NCBI GenBank assembly: GCA_028571685.1
Contig: CM053164.1
Location: 42,024,501 to 42,088,500, forward strand
Direction: 5' to 3'
DNA length: 64,000 nt
From: Heterohyrax brucei
Taxonomy: Eukaryota > Chordata > Mammalia > Hyracoidea > Procaviidae
Part shown: positions 48,230 to 60,040 of the stretch, one piece after another
How the letters are laid out: each line of letters begins with the position of its first letter
How positions within the stretch are numbered: position 1 is the stretch's first letter
Position numbers and translations under genes: made by a program
Notes under the pieces: model-generated
Told to the model about the DNA's origin: nothing
Seen by the model: the letters and a program-made list of their open reading frames with translations, nothing else
The model's database searches: none

Positions 48230-48890
48230 GGTGGAGCTGCCGCAGAGTTTCCCCTCTCTCTGGGATAGCTGATGGCACAGCACCAACAGAGGGAAAGACA
48301 GACAGACAGACAGATGATGCAGACTCAGAGACCACAGCCCAGCCACACAGGCATAGAGATACACAGGTCACAGCACCAAGAAACACACACAGACAAAACC
48401 ACAGGGCGAGAACACAAAGTGCAAGCTTTGGGACCCCTGCATAGACAGAGCAAGGCCACATGGGGAGGGGGCCCTGCTGACCTCCCCCAGGCACAGATAC
48501 ACCGATAGCACACAGACAGGCAGATGCCCACAGCCAGCCAGCCTGCCTGCCACAGATAGTTGAACTGCATGGAAAAGAGGTTCACAGCTCCCCACACCTG
48601 AAGAGAGGGCAGTGGGACTTCTATACCTTCCCACTCCCACTGCACTGAGACCCAAGAAGTCTGCTCTAGAGTCGACCTGAACCTTGGCTTAGACCCCCTC
48701 CCCTACTCCCCATCTACACTTTGGTCTTGCCCACAGGGGCTAGGGACTGGGGAGTTTGGCTGGTGGGAGGAGGGAGAGTGGAAGGGATCTGGACCCAGCT
48801 CAGTTCCTTCTGTGAGCAGGGTGGCAGACGCTGAGAGTTCAGGGCTGAGCCTGGGCCTGGCAGTGGGGTAGATGAGGGTGGGGCAGTGGC

Positions 48891-51800
48891 TCAGGCTTGA
48901 AGGGGCTCCCGGCAGCGCAGGCACTGGGCCATCTCAGGCCTGTACTGCTCAACCTGCAGGGTACAGCTGGAGAATCCAAACTGGGAGTACAGTCGGGATG
49001 ATGCTTCAGCCAGGACAGTTTCCGGGTCAGCCGCCGCATCTGTCAGGGAGTGATAAGAAGTAGCTTCAATCCCTGGGGAGTCAGGAACCAGGCAGAGGCT
49101 GAGATAAGAATGGCTGGAACCTAATGCCCTGTGGAGGGGGACCCCAGGCTTGCACAGCATTCAGTGGGAGCATGAATGGAGAGATTTCCTTTCTGTATTG
49201 TAGGAATAGCATAAAAACACTGGAAGAGACTCACCCAGATCAACTATGCTCACACACTAAACTGTTGCCCTTTTTCTATTTTCTGCTGCTCTTGAGTATA
49301 ACTACACAACTACACACTTCAGCAACCATAACACCTGAATTTCCAGGACAATACAGGTTAAACATTCTGTCCTACCGTCCCTCTACAGTTACCATCGACT
49401 AACCCACAAATTACGGTATTTTTGGCATCCAGATTGCATGTCTCTGATTGCTTGTTGCATCTGGAAGAAACTCAAAAATCCTTCGTCAGCTCATGAGTTA
49501 CCATATATACTTTTAATAGTTGAATCATAATGTAGATATAATTTTATATTCAGATTTTTTCTCTTAGCATTGTACCATAAACATTTGCCCTAGTTGTCAT
49601 AGTCTTTTTTTTTCTTCTAAATTTTATATATTTTGTTGTTGTTATTGAGAATATACACAGCAAAACATGCATCAATTTGACAGTTTCTGCACATACGACT
49701 GGGTGATGCTGATGACATCCATCAAGCTGTGAGACCATCTCACCCCCTTTTTCTGAGTTGCTGCTCCCTCCTTAACTTCAACTTACTGCCCCATCAGGTT
49801 TCTATCAAATCTTTCAAGAGTCTGCTCTCAGTTTGATCCCATGTAGATAGTGTTTAAAAGAGCATAATGCTGAAGACAGACTTTGTTTTTACAAGGTAAG
49901 CTACACCACTGTTCAGCTTTAGGATGACTTCAGGAGATATTTTTGGTTTAAGGGTTAAAGAGTATCTCAGGGCAAACGTTTCAGGAGTTTATCCACCCTC
50001 TATAGCTTCAAAAAATGGAGTCCATGAGAATTTGAAATTTTGTTCTCCATTTTCCCCTTTTGGTCAGAATTCTTCTATGCAATCTTTGACTAAAATGTTC
50101 AGCCAAGCTCTTCTGCTGTCACCGCAAAGAGCTGTTGTTGATACAGGCAATTAGTCATGTACACATTCCATATCCTCCTCCCACCCCTGGCTCTCCTTCC
50201 TCCTTTGCTCCAGGTGAATAGAGACCACGTGTTGTGCCCTGGATAACTACTTATCAAACGGTCATTATAATCATCATCCTAATAGTCGCACAACACTTCA
50301 GTGATTGCAGGTGTCATAATTTACATAACTGTGCCCCTGTCACTAGACCTGTGGGTATCAGTAACCTCTTTCAAGGACTGCTGGCCTACTACACTATTTC
50401 AGAGAGAGTAAAACCTCCTCCAGAACCCTACTCAGGCCTCCTTATCTCCAACAGATATGTATGTGTGTGTTTGAGACACAGACAGAGACAGAGGCTGCAA
50501 CAACTCTAATAATCCACGCTCATGTTGGAGGAAACGGTGTTTCTAGGAAGTGACTGTCCTGGCCAATTTGAACTCACCAATAGCCAGGTGTGCAGAGGCA
50601 ACATGGTAAGTGAGCGTAAGGGCCCACAGGTGCAGCTCATGGGTAGCACGGACTCCGGGCACAGACAGCAGCGTGTCTCGAACGGGCTCAAATCTGACAC
50701 TGCGGGGGGTACCTGCAACCAAAACCCACCGAGCCTTACTGCCAGGGCTGCTTCCTCTCAGAGGTAGCCTCTGCCAGGCTCCACATCCCCCCTTCCCACA
50801 CCTACTCCCCGTTGACCTCACAATTCACCCTCTGCCTGACTCTTCTAGCAATAGGAGGCCTTAGAGGTGGCCACAGGGCCTGGGAGGTGGGAATCTGATT
50901 CACCTTCCATGAGGACTCGAAGAACATCTCGGAGGGTTGGAGCCGTGGAGCCAAGGGCACAGATGGAGAAGAGGAAGGTGCTGATGGGGTCAGCCGCCTT
51001 GTACTGAGGCTATAGGGAAAGAAACTTATAAGTTCAGGAGCCAGGGGCCTTTAAGAGGAAGATTTAGGGGTATCCTGAACAGGACATGAGAACCCACTGA
51101 GAACCCTGCTGAAGGGAAAAGGAATGTGACCAGTATTGGAAGTCCTGGGGAGCTGGGAGGTGCAGGGAAAGTGCAGGTTCTGGTAAGGAGGGGACTGAGG
51201 CCCAGAGAGGAGAGGGAAACTGGGGCAAGTCTTCATGGGTGGACAGTACCTTGAAGTAGATGAGGATGGAGGCAGCCAGTACCCCAAGGCTCTGCAGGAG
51301 GTCCCCTAGCACATGCACAAAGGCCGCCCGGACGCTGGTGTTCCCCAGGGACAGGGGTTCCCTGGGCCCCTCCTCCAGCGGTGCATACTCTGCCCCCCTG
51401 GACCCGTGGCTATGTGGAGGCCCAGCCTGGTGCAGCACAAAGGCCATTCTGAGGGGGAAGCAGAGAAGCTGAGCCCAGGTAGCCTGCTCACGGCCTCCTC
51501 TGCCCCTACTCCCATGACTCCTTCTCACCTCCCCAGGAGCCCTTCCTTCTTCTCCCTCTTTTCTCTGCCACAGGAAAAAAAAACAGCATTGTCCTGGACA
51601 GATAATAACGTAGTCTGGGGAAGAGAATACTGTATTTGGTGCAGGACACTGGATTCAGACCCTACTTCAATTGCTATGTGCCTTGGTCAAGGCAACTGGC
51701 CACCTCTTGGGATCTTAACAAATGCCTATTGACTGTGAACTTTAGGTCACTATCCCAGTCCCTTCTCAGGCAAATCCAGGGCAGTGCAGTTGAGAATTGC

Positions 51801-54800
51801 TTTAATGTGTTTGTGTGTGTCTGTCGGGGCAGGGGGAGCCAGCTCTCCCATCTTGGAGCAGGACCCCTCGTCCCGAGCCCCACACAGTGTCTGTTCCACA
51901 CTGGCACGTACAGCAGATTGGCACAGACTGCGATGCTGGCGGTCAGCAGCATGGCACCCCCCTCGATGTGGTAGTCGCTGTGCAGCAGGCGGATGAAGGC
52001 CAGATACAGGAGGATGCCAGTGACCATCCAGAGGGAGACCACAGAGGCCAAGGCCCCTAGAGTCTCTGCAGGGGGAGACAAGCTGTCAGAGGCCTGCTAG
52101 GGACCCCAAAGTACCCTCTGGCAAGACTGGAGGGTCACTGAGTCATGCATGTGCTTTACCTGAGCGGTGCCAGCCAAAAGTCATGGTGCGGGTGGCTGGA
52201 CGGGTAGAGAGCCAGAGTGAGAAGAGGCTGCCCATCATGCTGCCCACATCTGCCAGCAGGTGGGCTGCGTCAGTCATAATGGCCAGGCTGTGTGCCAAAT
52301 ACCCACCTGCAAGGTGGTTCTGTTTAGAAGATATAATGGAGTGTGTGTGTGCCTGTGTGTGTGTGATAGATGGAAAATAAATTGGCAGGATATATACCAA
52401 AGTGTGAACTGTGGAACAGGTAATTTCTATCTTTTTTTTTTTGCTCATCAAACTTTCTAGCTTTTCTACAATGATATTTTAATAATAATAAGTTAAGGTT
52501 TCTAAAACGTGAGTTAACCTGGGAAGTTAGTGCTGACCCACTGACATTAGATCTTGCCCTGAATCCCCTTGGTGGTCTCTGTCCCTCCCTGCTCACACAT
52601 CCTGAGACCTAGGGCCCCTTCAGAGCTCCCAACTCCCATCTCAACCATCCTTATCTTCTCTGCATCTCCACCAGGAAACGTTCCTGGGGCCCTGGATGGA
52701 GAGGATCTGCTCTCCTACTTACCAACCACCTCCCCGGCCATGAAGACACAGCATACAGCGCAGGCGGCACACAGCTGCCTCCGTGCCTGTAGTCTCTCAG
52801 GGGTGAGTCCCTGCTGCGGCATGGGGTCCCTGTGGCAATGGTGGAAGGACATCTCCACAGGTTTGGGCTCTTCCGGAAGGGGCTCTGAGAAAAGACTGGG
52901 GCAAGCAACACAGTTCAACTTGGGGCCTGGCCTGTGGCCTGGCTTATTCCTCACTGCCAGGTCCTCAGTGCCCCAAACTGGCTTCATCAGTTGTGGCCCA
53001 CCTCTTCCTATATCCAAAGACCTGGTCACATCCAGGAGCCTTGTAGACAGCCACTTGTGAGATGGAGGCTAACTGAACAGCTTAGACTCCAGCCTCTCCT
53101 TTCTTTCTACACACCAAAAGCCAAACTCATTGCTGTTGAGTCAATTCCAACTCACAGTAACCCTACAGGACAGAGTAGAACTGCACCATAGTGTTTCCAA
53201 GGAGCAGTGGATTTGAACTGCTGAGCTTTTGGTTAGCAGCTGCAGCTCTTAACCACTAACACAGATCCACAGAATTTCACAGCTAGAAAGCACCTGAGAG
53301 ACTTTAGTCTGACCCAAAGCTTTATTAAGTAAATTAGAAGTATGGAGCTCCAAGAGGAAGGCTTATGGAGGCCACATAGCTAGTCTGTGGCGGAAGTGAG
53401 ACTAGAACCCATCCAAGTTAATTCATTGTGACAGGTGCCACAAGGAATACAAAATAAGCAGGAGATTCTTTCTGATCTCCAGGATCTTTTGGGGAACAAG
53501 ACATGTATGTGAATAGCTATGATACATAGCCAAAGGTGGCCACTGGATCTCTGTAGTTAAAACAAGGGCTACCATGGCTCAGAGGATAGAAGAGTACATT
53601 AGTTCTGAGGCAATCAGGGAAACACTAAAAGGAGTAATATGAGAAAGTTTTTGAAGGATAAAAAGGATTTCGCTGAGGTAACAGGCCAGGAAATATAAAG
53701 GAAAAACGGTATAGAAGTGTGGAATAGGACTCTCAGCGTAAAATCCTGGCTTTAATGTGGCTTCCTTCCCAGGTCCACCTCCCAGTGCCCACTCCCAGAT
53801 CCTCTGCCCTCCCTAAATGCAGCGCTGGTGCTATGAAGTGTGGCCCTTTCAGGGCAGAGTGGAGTGCTGGGACCCCAAAAGTCTGAAGTTTCCGGTACAG
53901 AGAATTGATGGTCAGATTCCAGAGCTGGGGTTGTCACCAGGAAGGGGTACAGACTGCTGTGCTTGGGAATGGCTGTGATAGGAAAACCAGATTTGATGTC
54001 TGCCATGTACTAGCTAGACCTCAGTCTGAACATAAGACTGAGGCAGAGGCTACCCTAACTGCACAATGCCATAGCCTCCATTGTTGAATGAGTGGGATGG
54101 GGCATCACCACAGATGCAGAGACTGAGCTAAGGCTGCGTTTTAACTCCATTTGGATCCAGTTTTCCTCCCCACTACTACCCACCCTGAACCCCAGCAAGG
54201 GCAGAACCTTCCACAGAATAAAGGACCCAAACAGAAAGTGCAATCCTAAATCCTCATGCAGGTGTGACAAGAAACCCCATGAGTGAAAAATGATGAAACA
54301 TAATCACAGCAGTAAGCAGGGAGAGGAGCCAAGGGCCTCATGACTGAAGAAAGCTCTGCCAAGTGGATAAATGCAGGTTTGAGGGAGATGGGGGTACATC
54401 TGGTTCCTGTAGGGAAAATTCAAATGCGTGTAAGTGGATTAATTTCTTGAAGAATCTCGGTGTATTTAATTTGGGGTGTTTCCAGAGAAGATAGAAAAGG
54501 AGGGTGACTGTGAAATCCATCCTCATTCATTCAATGAGGGGTACCAGTCAGTGTAACTGAAGGAAGCCCAGACTAGTGCAAGAGACAGATACGAAACAAA
54601 CGACACAAGGAGAAGCTAGTGCTATAAGGGTTAAGAACAAAGGACTTTTGGGTACAGGAGAGTCACCAACTATATGGGGTGAGGAGAATTTCACAGGGGA
54701 GAAGATGTTTTAGGAGATGTGATTTCGCTGAGAAGCGTGCTCCAGATGGATGGAATGACAACGACAGGATTTGGAGCTTAGAGTGTAAGTGTGTGGAGTC

Positions 54801-56570
54801 AGGGGAAGGGTTGAGGAGAAAAGGGACGGGATGAAAGGAGAATGAAGGGCGATACACTGACTGATTTCACAGATGTTTCATGAGCCCTGAGACGACCATG
54901 CTGATGCATATGCTTGGAAGAGAGGGGATGAAAGGACCTACGACAGGCCTGGTATAAGCTTGCTTGGTCTGTTGTAGAGGAGGAGCAGGCCGTAGGGAAG
55001 GCTCCCTTTCAGAAAATGCGCAGGATTTGGTGACTAATGGTCATATGAAAGTGAAGGTGAGCTGGGAGTCAAAAGAGGCAGATCTGAAGAGCAAACCGAT
55101 GCTGAGTGGCCCTCAGGCAGTGGGTGAGATACTGTCCCCGGTCCTGTAAGGCTCAGCATAGCCAGCCAAGGCAGCGAGTCATCATCAACAGGCTGCTCCC
55201 TTTTGTTCTGCATGAATTAGACACGAAAGCTCCTTGTTGATTGGGGTGGGGGCAGGGGGAGTACTACAATCTGTTTAGAGAGAAGGAAGGGCACTTTCGT
55301 CTTAGGGCCCTCTGGAACCGCAACAAACTACAAACAATACTGCACTGGCAGAGGAGAGACGTAGAAATACGGAGAAGGGCCCCAAACCAGTCAAAAAGCA
55401 GGTCTGGGGCTGGAGCCCCCGCAATTGCCCACCTCTGCAGTCCCCTGCAGGAAAGAGTCAGATGGGAAGTCTTCCCTCCCTCTGCTCATCCATTCCCCCA
55501 CCCCCATCCCCAGGTCGATGTCCCTGACCCAGGGAAAAGAGCGAGAAATACACAGGAGAACCACGTCAGAGACAAAAGAAGGCAGGGAGAGAAACAAAGA
55601 TTGGGAGAGATGCAAAAAGAAAAACTGGAGACTGTGGAATTCCGGAGATAAACTGTCAGTCAGCCCACAAAATGGCTAGCAAGGGGTGACCAAGGAGGGC
55701 CGGCTCCGCGGGGCAGGACGCACGGAGCCAGCGGGCGCCAGGCGCGGGAGGCCGGGTGACAGCAGAGGCGGTTCCCCGGCCGCCCCCGGCCCGCTGTCCC
55801 GGCCGCTCGGCGCGCCTCATTTCACACCTCGCCGCCCCCGGCCCCGTCTGTGCGGAGCCGGGAATACCCCCGCCGCCCAGACCGCACCTGCTCCTGGCTG
55901 CCCGCCCCCTCGCTTCCCAGAGCCGGGAAGAGCGGCTGCCGCCGAGCCAGGGCCTGATTTCGGCTGGGTGCCCACAGCTGGCTGCAGCTGGCAGGGGGCA
56001 CCCCGCGACCAGGGGTGTGGAGGGAAAGATTAGGGGCCTGCTCACGGGGCTCTGGGCCCCTGCCGCCAGGCTTGGGCAATGCGGACATCGGGGGCACCGG
56101 GCATGGCTTCCGGCCCGACGGAGGGGCAGCAGCTCTTGGGAAGTCAGACGCGGCGGGGGTGGCGGGGCAGCGCAGGGGGTCTGGGGGATGGCATCGCAGC
56201 CGAGGAACCGTTTCGCTGTGGCTGTAGCTCCTGGAGCTTAGAGAAAACGGGGGTGGCTGGGAGGAGGAGTGTTGGTCGGTTAAGGGGCGAGGGTCGGAAA
56301 GACTGGGCGAAGGGGACATCTGTGTGGCCGGAGGGGACGGAGCAGGGCGCCGCGAACCCAAAGGAGGCTTGGGGTGCCGAGATCGCCAGCCCGGTCGAGC
56401 CCGGGGAAACGACGAAACGGACCGAGGGCGGGAGGGTGGCATCCCCGGCCCGGGGCCCGCCGGAGTCTGTCCTACCTTTTTAAACACAGGCCGGTGGCGG
56501 TGGCGCTGCGGTCCCGGGGGCTCACCAGGCGCGTGGTCTCAGAGCCCCCCGTGGCGGGAGAGGGCTCCAT
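48891..56570 (-). CDS. SLC30A3: SLC30A3 / ZnT3, synaptic-vesicle zinc transporter (8 exons, 385 aa)
   Basis: Exons in reading order: 56570-56476, 52895-52723, 52306-52160, 52065-51912, 51448-51250, 51009-50904, 50712-50578, 49039-48891. They total 1158 nt, giving 385 aa against 388 in human; the three missing residues are just after exon 1 ([11 protein letters not shown]). All joins are in frame. This is a cation-diffusion-facilitator: the cytosolic N-terminus has HCHRD, followed by six membrane helices. Zinc-site pairs are His105/Asp109 in TM2 ([10 protein letters not shown]) and His235/Asp239 in TM5 ([11 protein letters not shown]). A short His loop ([13 protein letters not shown]) lies between TM4 and TM5. 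The C-terminal domain has Tyr354 and Tyr369, equal to human Tyr357/Tyr372, reported to form dityrosine-linked dimers. It loads zinc into glutamatergic synaptic vesicles. The N-terminal SATATGLC stretch differs from human GGAGGSLR. Intron 1 is 3.6 kb. Confidence 0.97.
49600..50150. mobile_element. L1-like 3' region fragment in SLC30A3 intron 7
   Basis: Begins with a T-rich stretch and 'gttattgagaatatacacagc', then 'gcatcaatttgacagtttctg' and 'ccatcaagctgtgagaccat'. The style and T-rich left end suggest an antisense LINE 3' end, but of another subfamily than the copies at 16745 and 62182. The right border is uncertain. Confidence 0.45.
52335..52372. repeat. (TG)n microsatellite, SLC30A3 intron 2
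   Basis: 'gtgtgtgtgtgcctgtgtgtgtgtg' lies about 30 bp upstream (gene strand) of exon 3. It lies between the branch-point region and intron 2 and may vary in length between individuals. Confidence 0.85.
53111..53263 (-). repeat. AfroSINE, antisense, SLC30A3 intron 1
   Basis: 'cattgctgttgagtcaattc', 'gtaaccctacaggacagagt' and 'cttttggttagcagctgcag'. Full length and in the same orientation as the gene. Confidence 0.9.
53320..53415. repeat. MIR-like fragment, SLC30A3 intron 1
   Basis: 'ggaggccacatagctagtct gtggcggaag' followed by 'gactagaaccc' is the MIR core. Confidence 0.55.
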
Positions 56571-57060
56571 GTCCGCGCAGCCGCGACCGTCTAGGCCCCA
56601 CCGAGGCAGAGAGGCTAGGTGGGCTCCTCGCCAAGTCCGAGAGGCCCTCCGACCCCCGGACTCCCTGAAGGGCTGCGAGACCACCAGAGGGGAGGGAAAT
56701 GCGGCGACCGTGGCGCTCGGAGTCCAAACTGCAGATCCCGCGGCTGCCGGAGCCCCGCCCCGCGTGGGGCGAGCTCCCCAAGGCCTGCCTCCGGCTCCCG
56801 GGCGGCTCCCCCCACCTAAGCCCCGCCCGGAGAGCCCCGCCCCATTGCCCAAGCTTGATTTCTACCCGGGGACAGGTTCGGGAGGCACTAGCACTTTCCC
56901 GGTGCCCGAGAAGCCCTGTCTCCGTGGCCCCGCCCCGTCGGTGACCTAGCTCTGCCCCTGCCCCAGCCCCGCCCACCGGCCGTAGGCCCCCTTCTCTTGC
57001 CTGGGTCCCTTCCACCCAGGAACACCGCCCCTCGCATGCACACCTCGGGCACATGGCCTC
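55690..57060 (-). promoter_or_regulatory. SLC30A3: CpG island over SLC30A3 exon 1
   Basis: Dense CpG and GC-box-like sequence runs from intron 1 through coding exon 1 (56476-56570) to about 57050. The start codon has G at -3 and +4 (gacATGg). There is no TATA box. The 5' UTR and start site are upstream (higher coordinates) and probably within 56600-56900. A brain-restricted gene with such an island is unremarkable; I found no convincing REST (RE1) site. Confidence 0.75.
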
Positions 57061-57177
57061 CACACCAAGTCAACTCGTGGACCCGGGCAACATGCATATT
57101 TATTACCAATCTCAAGAGAACCAGACAAAAAAGGTGAGCCTCTCTGGGGTCAGAATTTTCTAGCAAAATCTAATGCC

Positions 57178-57351
57178 CAGACCAAAAACCAAACCAAACC
57201 CAGTGCCACTGAGTCGATTCCAACTCAAAGCGATCCTACTGGACGGAGTAGAACTGCCCCACAGAGTTTCCGAGGAGCGCCTGGCGGATTTGAACTGCTG
57301 ACCTTCTGGTTAGCCGCGGCAGCACTTAACCAGCACGCAATCAGGGATACC
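57178..57351 (-). repeat. young AfroSINE with 10-bp target duplication, 0.6 kb upstream of SLC30A3
   Basis: Full-length antisense copy with many CpGs intact ('gagtcgattcc', 'gaggagcgcctggcgg', 'tagccgcggcag'). It is flanked by exact ATCTAATGCC at 57168-57177 and 57352-57361. It is the least decayed SINE of the window. Confidence 0.93.
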
Positions 57352-57439
57352 ATCTAATGCCAAGTACTACTTATTATTATTTATTTTTATACAGACATGC
57401 TGCTGACAAAAAGCTTCCTGCTTTCTTTGAACCCATTAT

Positions 57440-57540
57440 TATTCCTATTTTTCAGATGAGAAAACTGAGGCCCATGTTAAGAAGTGCTCGAGGTTATGCA
57501 GCAGATAAATGGAGGACCTGGACTGGAATCCCTAGTTTTT
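57440..57540 (+). repeat. MIR fragment
   Basis: 'tttcagatgagaaaactgag gccc', 'ggttatgcagcagataaatg' and 'gacctggactggaat' form a recognisable MIR core. Confidence 0.7.
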
Positions 57541-57669
57541 TCCCTTCCTGGGTCAGGCGACTAAAGGGAGATTGCACGTCGTGATAAGGTATGTCACCTC
57601 TCTGGGTTCACAAGCCGCTGTTTATGGAAGAAAATGTGGTCAGCTTGCCGGCAAGTGATTCCTTACTTC

Positions 57670-57700
57670 GGTACCTGTAGGTACCTGTAGGTACGTGTAG
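57670..57700 (+). repeat. GTACCTGTAG direct triplet
   Basis: The 10-base unit occurs three times in tandem, the third as GTACGTGTAG. Confidence 0.8.
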
Positions 57701-58419
57701 CGCTTTCCCCGGCATCACTTCATTCTGCAACTGGGGAAGCCAGGGAGGAGTGACTTACTGCAAAGTCAGTGGCCAAGCCCAGAGTTGAAGCTTCAAATGT
57801 TCAATGATCTTTGTTCCTTGCACCTGCCACCACTGTAAAATTAAAAAAAGAGGGGTGGGATGGGAATTGGATTGCAGCACTCTAAACTGACATTTTGTGA
57901 AGAGGAGGGTCGTAGGAGGAAACGAGAGCAAGCAGGGATGGGAGAGCATAGAGGGTAGGGAGTGGTTGTGAGCCAAGGAAGGAAACCCATCAACAGCACC
58001 CTTTAGAACACGTTGGCGACCAGAATTTATATCTGGGGATAGACACACAGTCCCTACTTCACACTGTTATTCAAAACAGCGAGACTGCGCTCATATACTT
58101 CCAAAACAAGCAACAACAAAAACCGGAAAACAAAACACGCAAGCACGTGCCAGATGGAGTGACTGCAACTGATGAGGCTAACCCGGGAGAACTTCGTGGA
58201 GTAGGTGAGGCTTAAATGGATCAGGCAAACTGGGTGGCACGGGCTGTCTGTTGGGGGGGCGGGGAGCGGAGCTAAAGGAGTGAAAGGGTCTGTGTGTGCC
58301 CTCCTCAAGACGCTTCCTCCGCTGTGCCTTGGGCCACCACCAGTCTTTTTCTCAGCGGGTTCTCCAGTGTCCCTCCTGGAGGCCCCAGCCCAAGGCCCAC
58401 TAGGTTGAAGGAAGGGGTG

Positions 58420-58790
58420 ACTTTTTCCCTTCAGTCTCTCAGTGTCTACAGGCGTGGAGCCCGAGGGACTGCAGCTCCTTCCTCGGATTACAGGGTGGCA
58501 AACTGAGGCTTGGAGAGCAGCAGCCAGTGGCCAAGGTGACCTTGTTAGTCCATTTTAGAGCCCGAGTGGAACCCGTGTCTCCACCTGCCTGGGCCGGGGC
58601 ATGGCTTCCGTACATGCCACTGGCGCGGCGATCGTTTTCGAAGCTCAGCACCCGGCTGGGGCCTCCACAATTCTGAGAGCACCGGAGCGGCAACCTGGAG
58701 AGGGTACCCCGTCCTCCAGAACGCAGATGCAGTTATCTTACCCGAAGCTGCCCGGGCAGGCGCGATAGAGAATAGGGAGAAACCGCTGGG
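58420..58790. promoter_or_regulatory. second GC/CpG-rich patch upstream of SLC30A3
   Basis: CpGs recur here (for example 'ggcgcggcgatcgttttcg' at 58623-58640, 'accggagcggcaacc' at 58681) while the sequence on both sides is poor in them. It is possibly an alternative first exon region or an enhancer of SLC30A3, since the human gene has distant upstream first exons. No exon can be drawn from sequence alone. Confidence 0.35.
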
Positions 58791-59199
58791 CCCTACGAGA
58801 GGTAAGGGGCTTCCTGACAGGCCTCAGCAAATGCAGACAACAAGGGATATGATAATAATAACAATGGCTTCCTCCGGGATTTCCCTTCCACGCAGATGGC
58901 AGCTCTGGTCTCCAGGAGGAGGCGCAGACGCTGGCACGTGCTCGCCCCCCACTCAGCTAGGCACAAACAGGAGAGGAAGAGGGTGACAGAGCGGATGGTC
59001 GACCGGGACGCCTCTGGAAGCCAAGGGTACTTATGGTGGGAGGATCAGCAGTTACATTAGCATGGAAATTTATGTCAGAAAAGCCTGGCAGTGAACAGCC
59101 TGCTTGCACCTGTTTCCCAAAAAGCCATCAAGTGGCCCTATGAAAATCTTTGAAAACGGTCTTCAGGAATGCCACGTCTGAGTAACAGCCAAGAATTAA

Positions 59200-59400
59200 A
59201 AGGTCAGCCCAGAGCTGTTGTGCAGTGTGGACTTGTAGTTTGTTAAGAATTATTCGTTCACCATTCAGTGATTCATGCAACATTTACTAAATAGACAGCC
59301 TGTATGTTCATGTGCTTGCTGTGCACCCTGCTAGCTTAGCTGGGGATTCTGCTGAACAAGATAGACAAATTCCCTCCCCTTCTGGTTCTAACTTAATTGC
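59200..59400 (+). repeat. MIR/L2-like fragment
   Basis: 'gattcatgcaacatttacta', 'ttgctgtgcaccctgctagc' and 'agatagacaaattccctccc' occur in the usual order of this old repeat. Confidence 0.5.
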
Positions 59401-59444
59401 AATCCATAGCTATTCTATAGTCTCTTGTTACTGATCTTCCCACC

Positions 59445-60040
59445 GTTATGGATTGAGTTGTGTCCTCTCCAAAATGTGTGTACTGCTTTGGCTGGGCCAT
59501 GATTCCCAGTGTTGTTTGATTGTCCACCATTTTGTCATTTGATGGAATTTTCCTGTGTGTTGTAATTTCTGTCACTATGATTTAATAAGCTGGATTAGCA
59601 GCAGTTGTACTGATGAGATTTACGTGATTGGATAGTGTCTTGAGGCAGACTCTTCGGGGAATACAAAAGAGAGAAGCCAGCAGAGACATGGGGACCTCAT
59701 ACCACCAAGAAAGCAGTGTTGGGAGCAGAGCATGTACACTGGACCTGAAGTTCCAGCAGAGATGTTCCCAGACAGGAAAGACTCATACATGACAGAGACC
59801 TTCCTCCAGAGCTGAGATAGACTTCCTCTGGAGCTGACACCTGAATTCAAACATCTAGTCTACTGGACTGTGAAAGGAAACTCTGGTGGCGTAGTGGTTA
59901 TGTGCTACAGCTGCTAACCAGAAACAACTCAACGGCAGTGGGTTTGGCTTGGTTTTTGGACTGTGAAAAAACAAACTTCTCTTTATTAAAGTCATTTGCT
60001 TGTCGTATTTCTATTATAGCAGCACTAGATGATTAAGACA
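59445..60040 (+). repeat. solo LTR, ERVL-MaLR-like fossil, with SINE inside
   Basis: Same type as the solo LTR at 40756: 'ttggctgggccatgattccc', 'ggggacctcataccaccaag', an end 'cgtatttctattatagcagc' and 'gattaagaca'. An AfroSINE is inserted at 59876-59956. It is old and has no internal region. Confidence 0.65.
59876..59956 (+). repeat. internally deleted AfroSINE with 12-bp target duplication
   Basis: The head 'aaactctggtggcgtagtgg ttatgtgctacagctgctaacc' is joined directly to the tail 'caactcaacggcagtgggtt'; the middle about 85 bp is absent. TGGACTGTGAAA flanks it at 59864-59875 and 59957-59968. Confidence 0.9.

Noticed and set aside
55780-55815. Possible REST/RE1 site near the SLC30A3 promoter (GCTGTCC half-site)
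   Set aside because: The second half-site does not match. Another half match, CAGCACC at about 58646, likewise lacks its partner.
55686-57166. Several long frames (up to 221 codons) on both strands in the SLC30A3 CpG island
   Set aside because: GC-rich sequence lacks stops. Only the MEPSPATGG frame at 56570-56476 joins to the rest of ZnT3.
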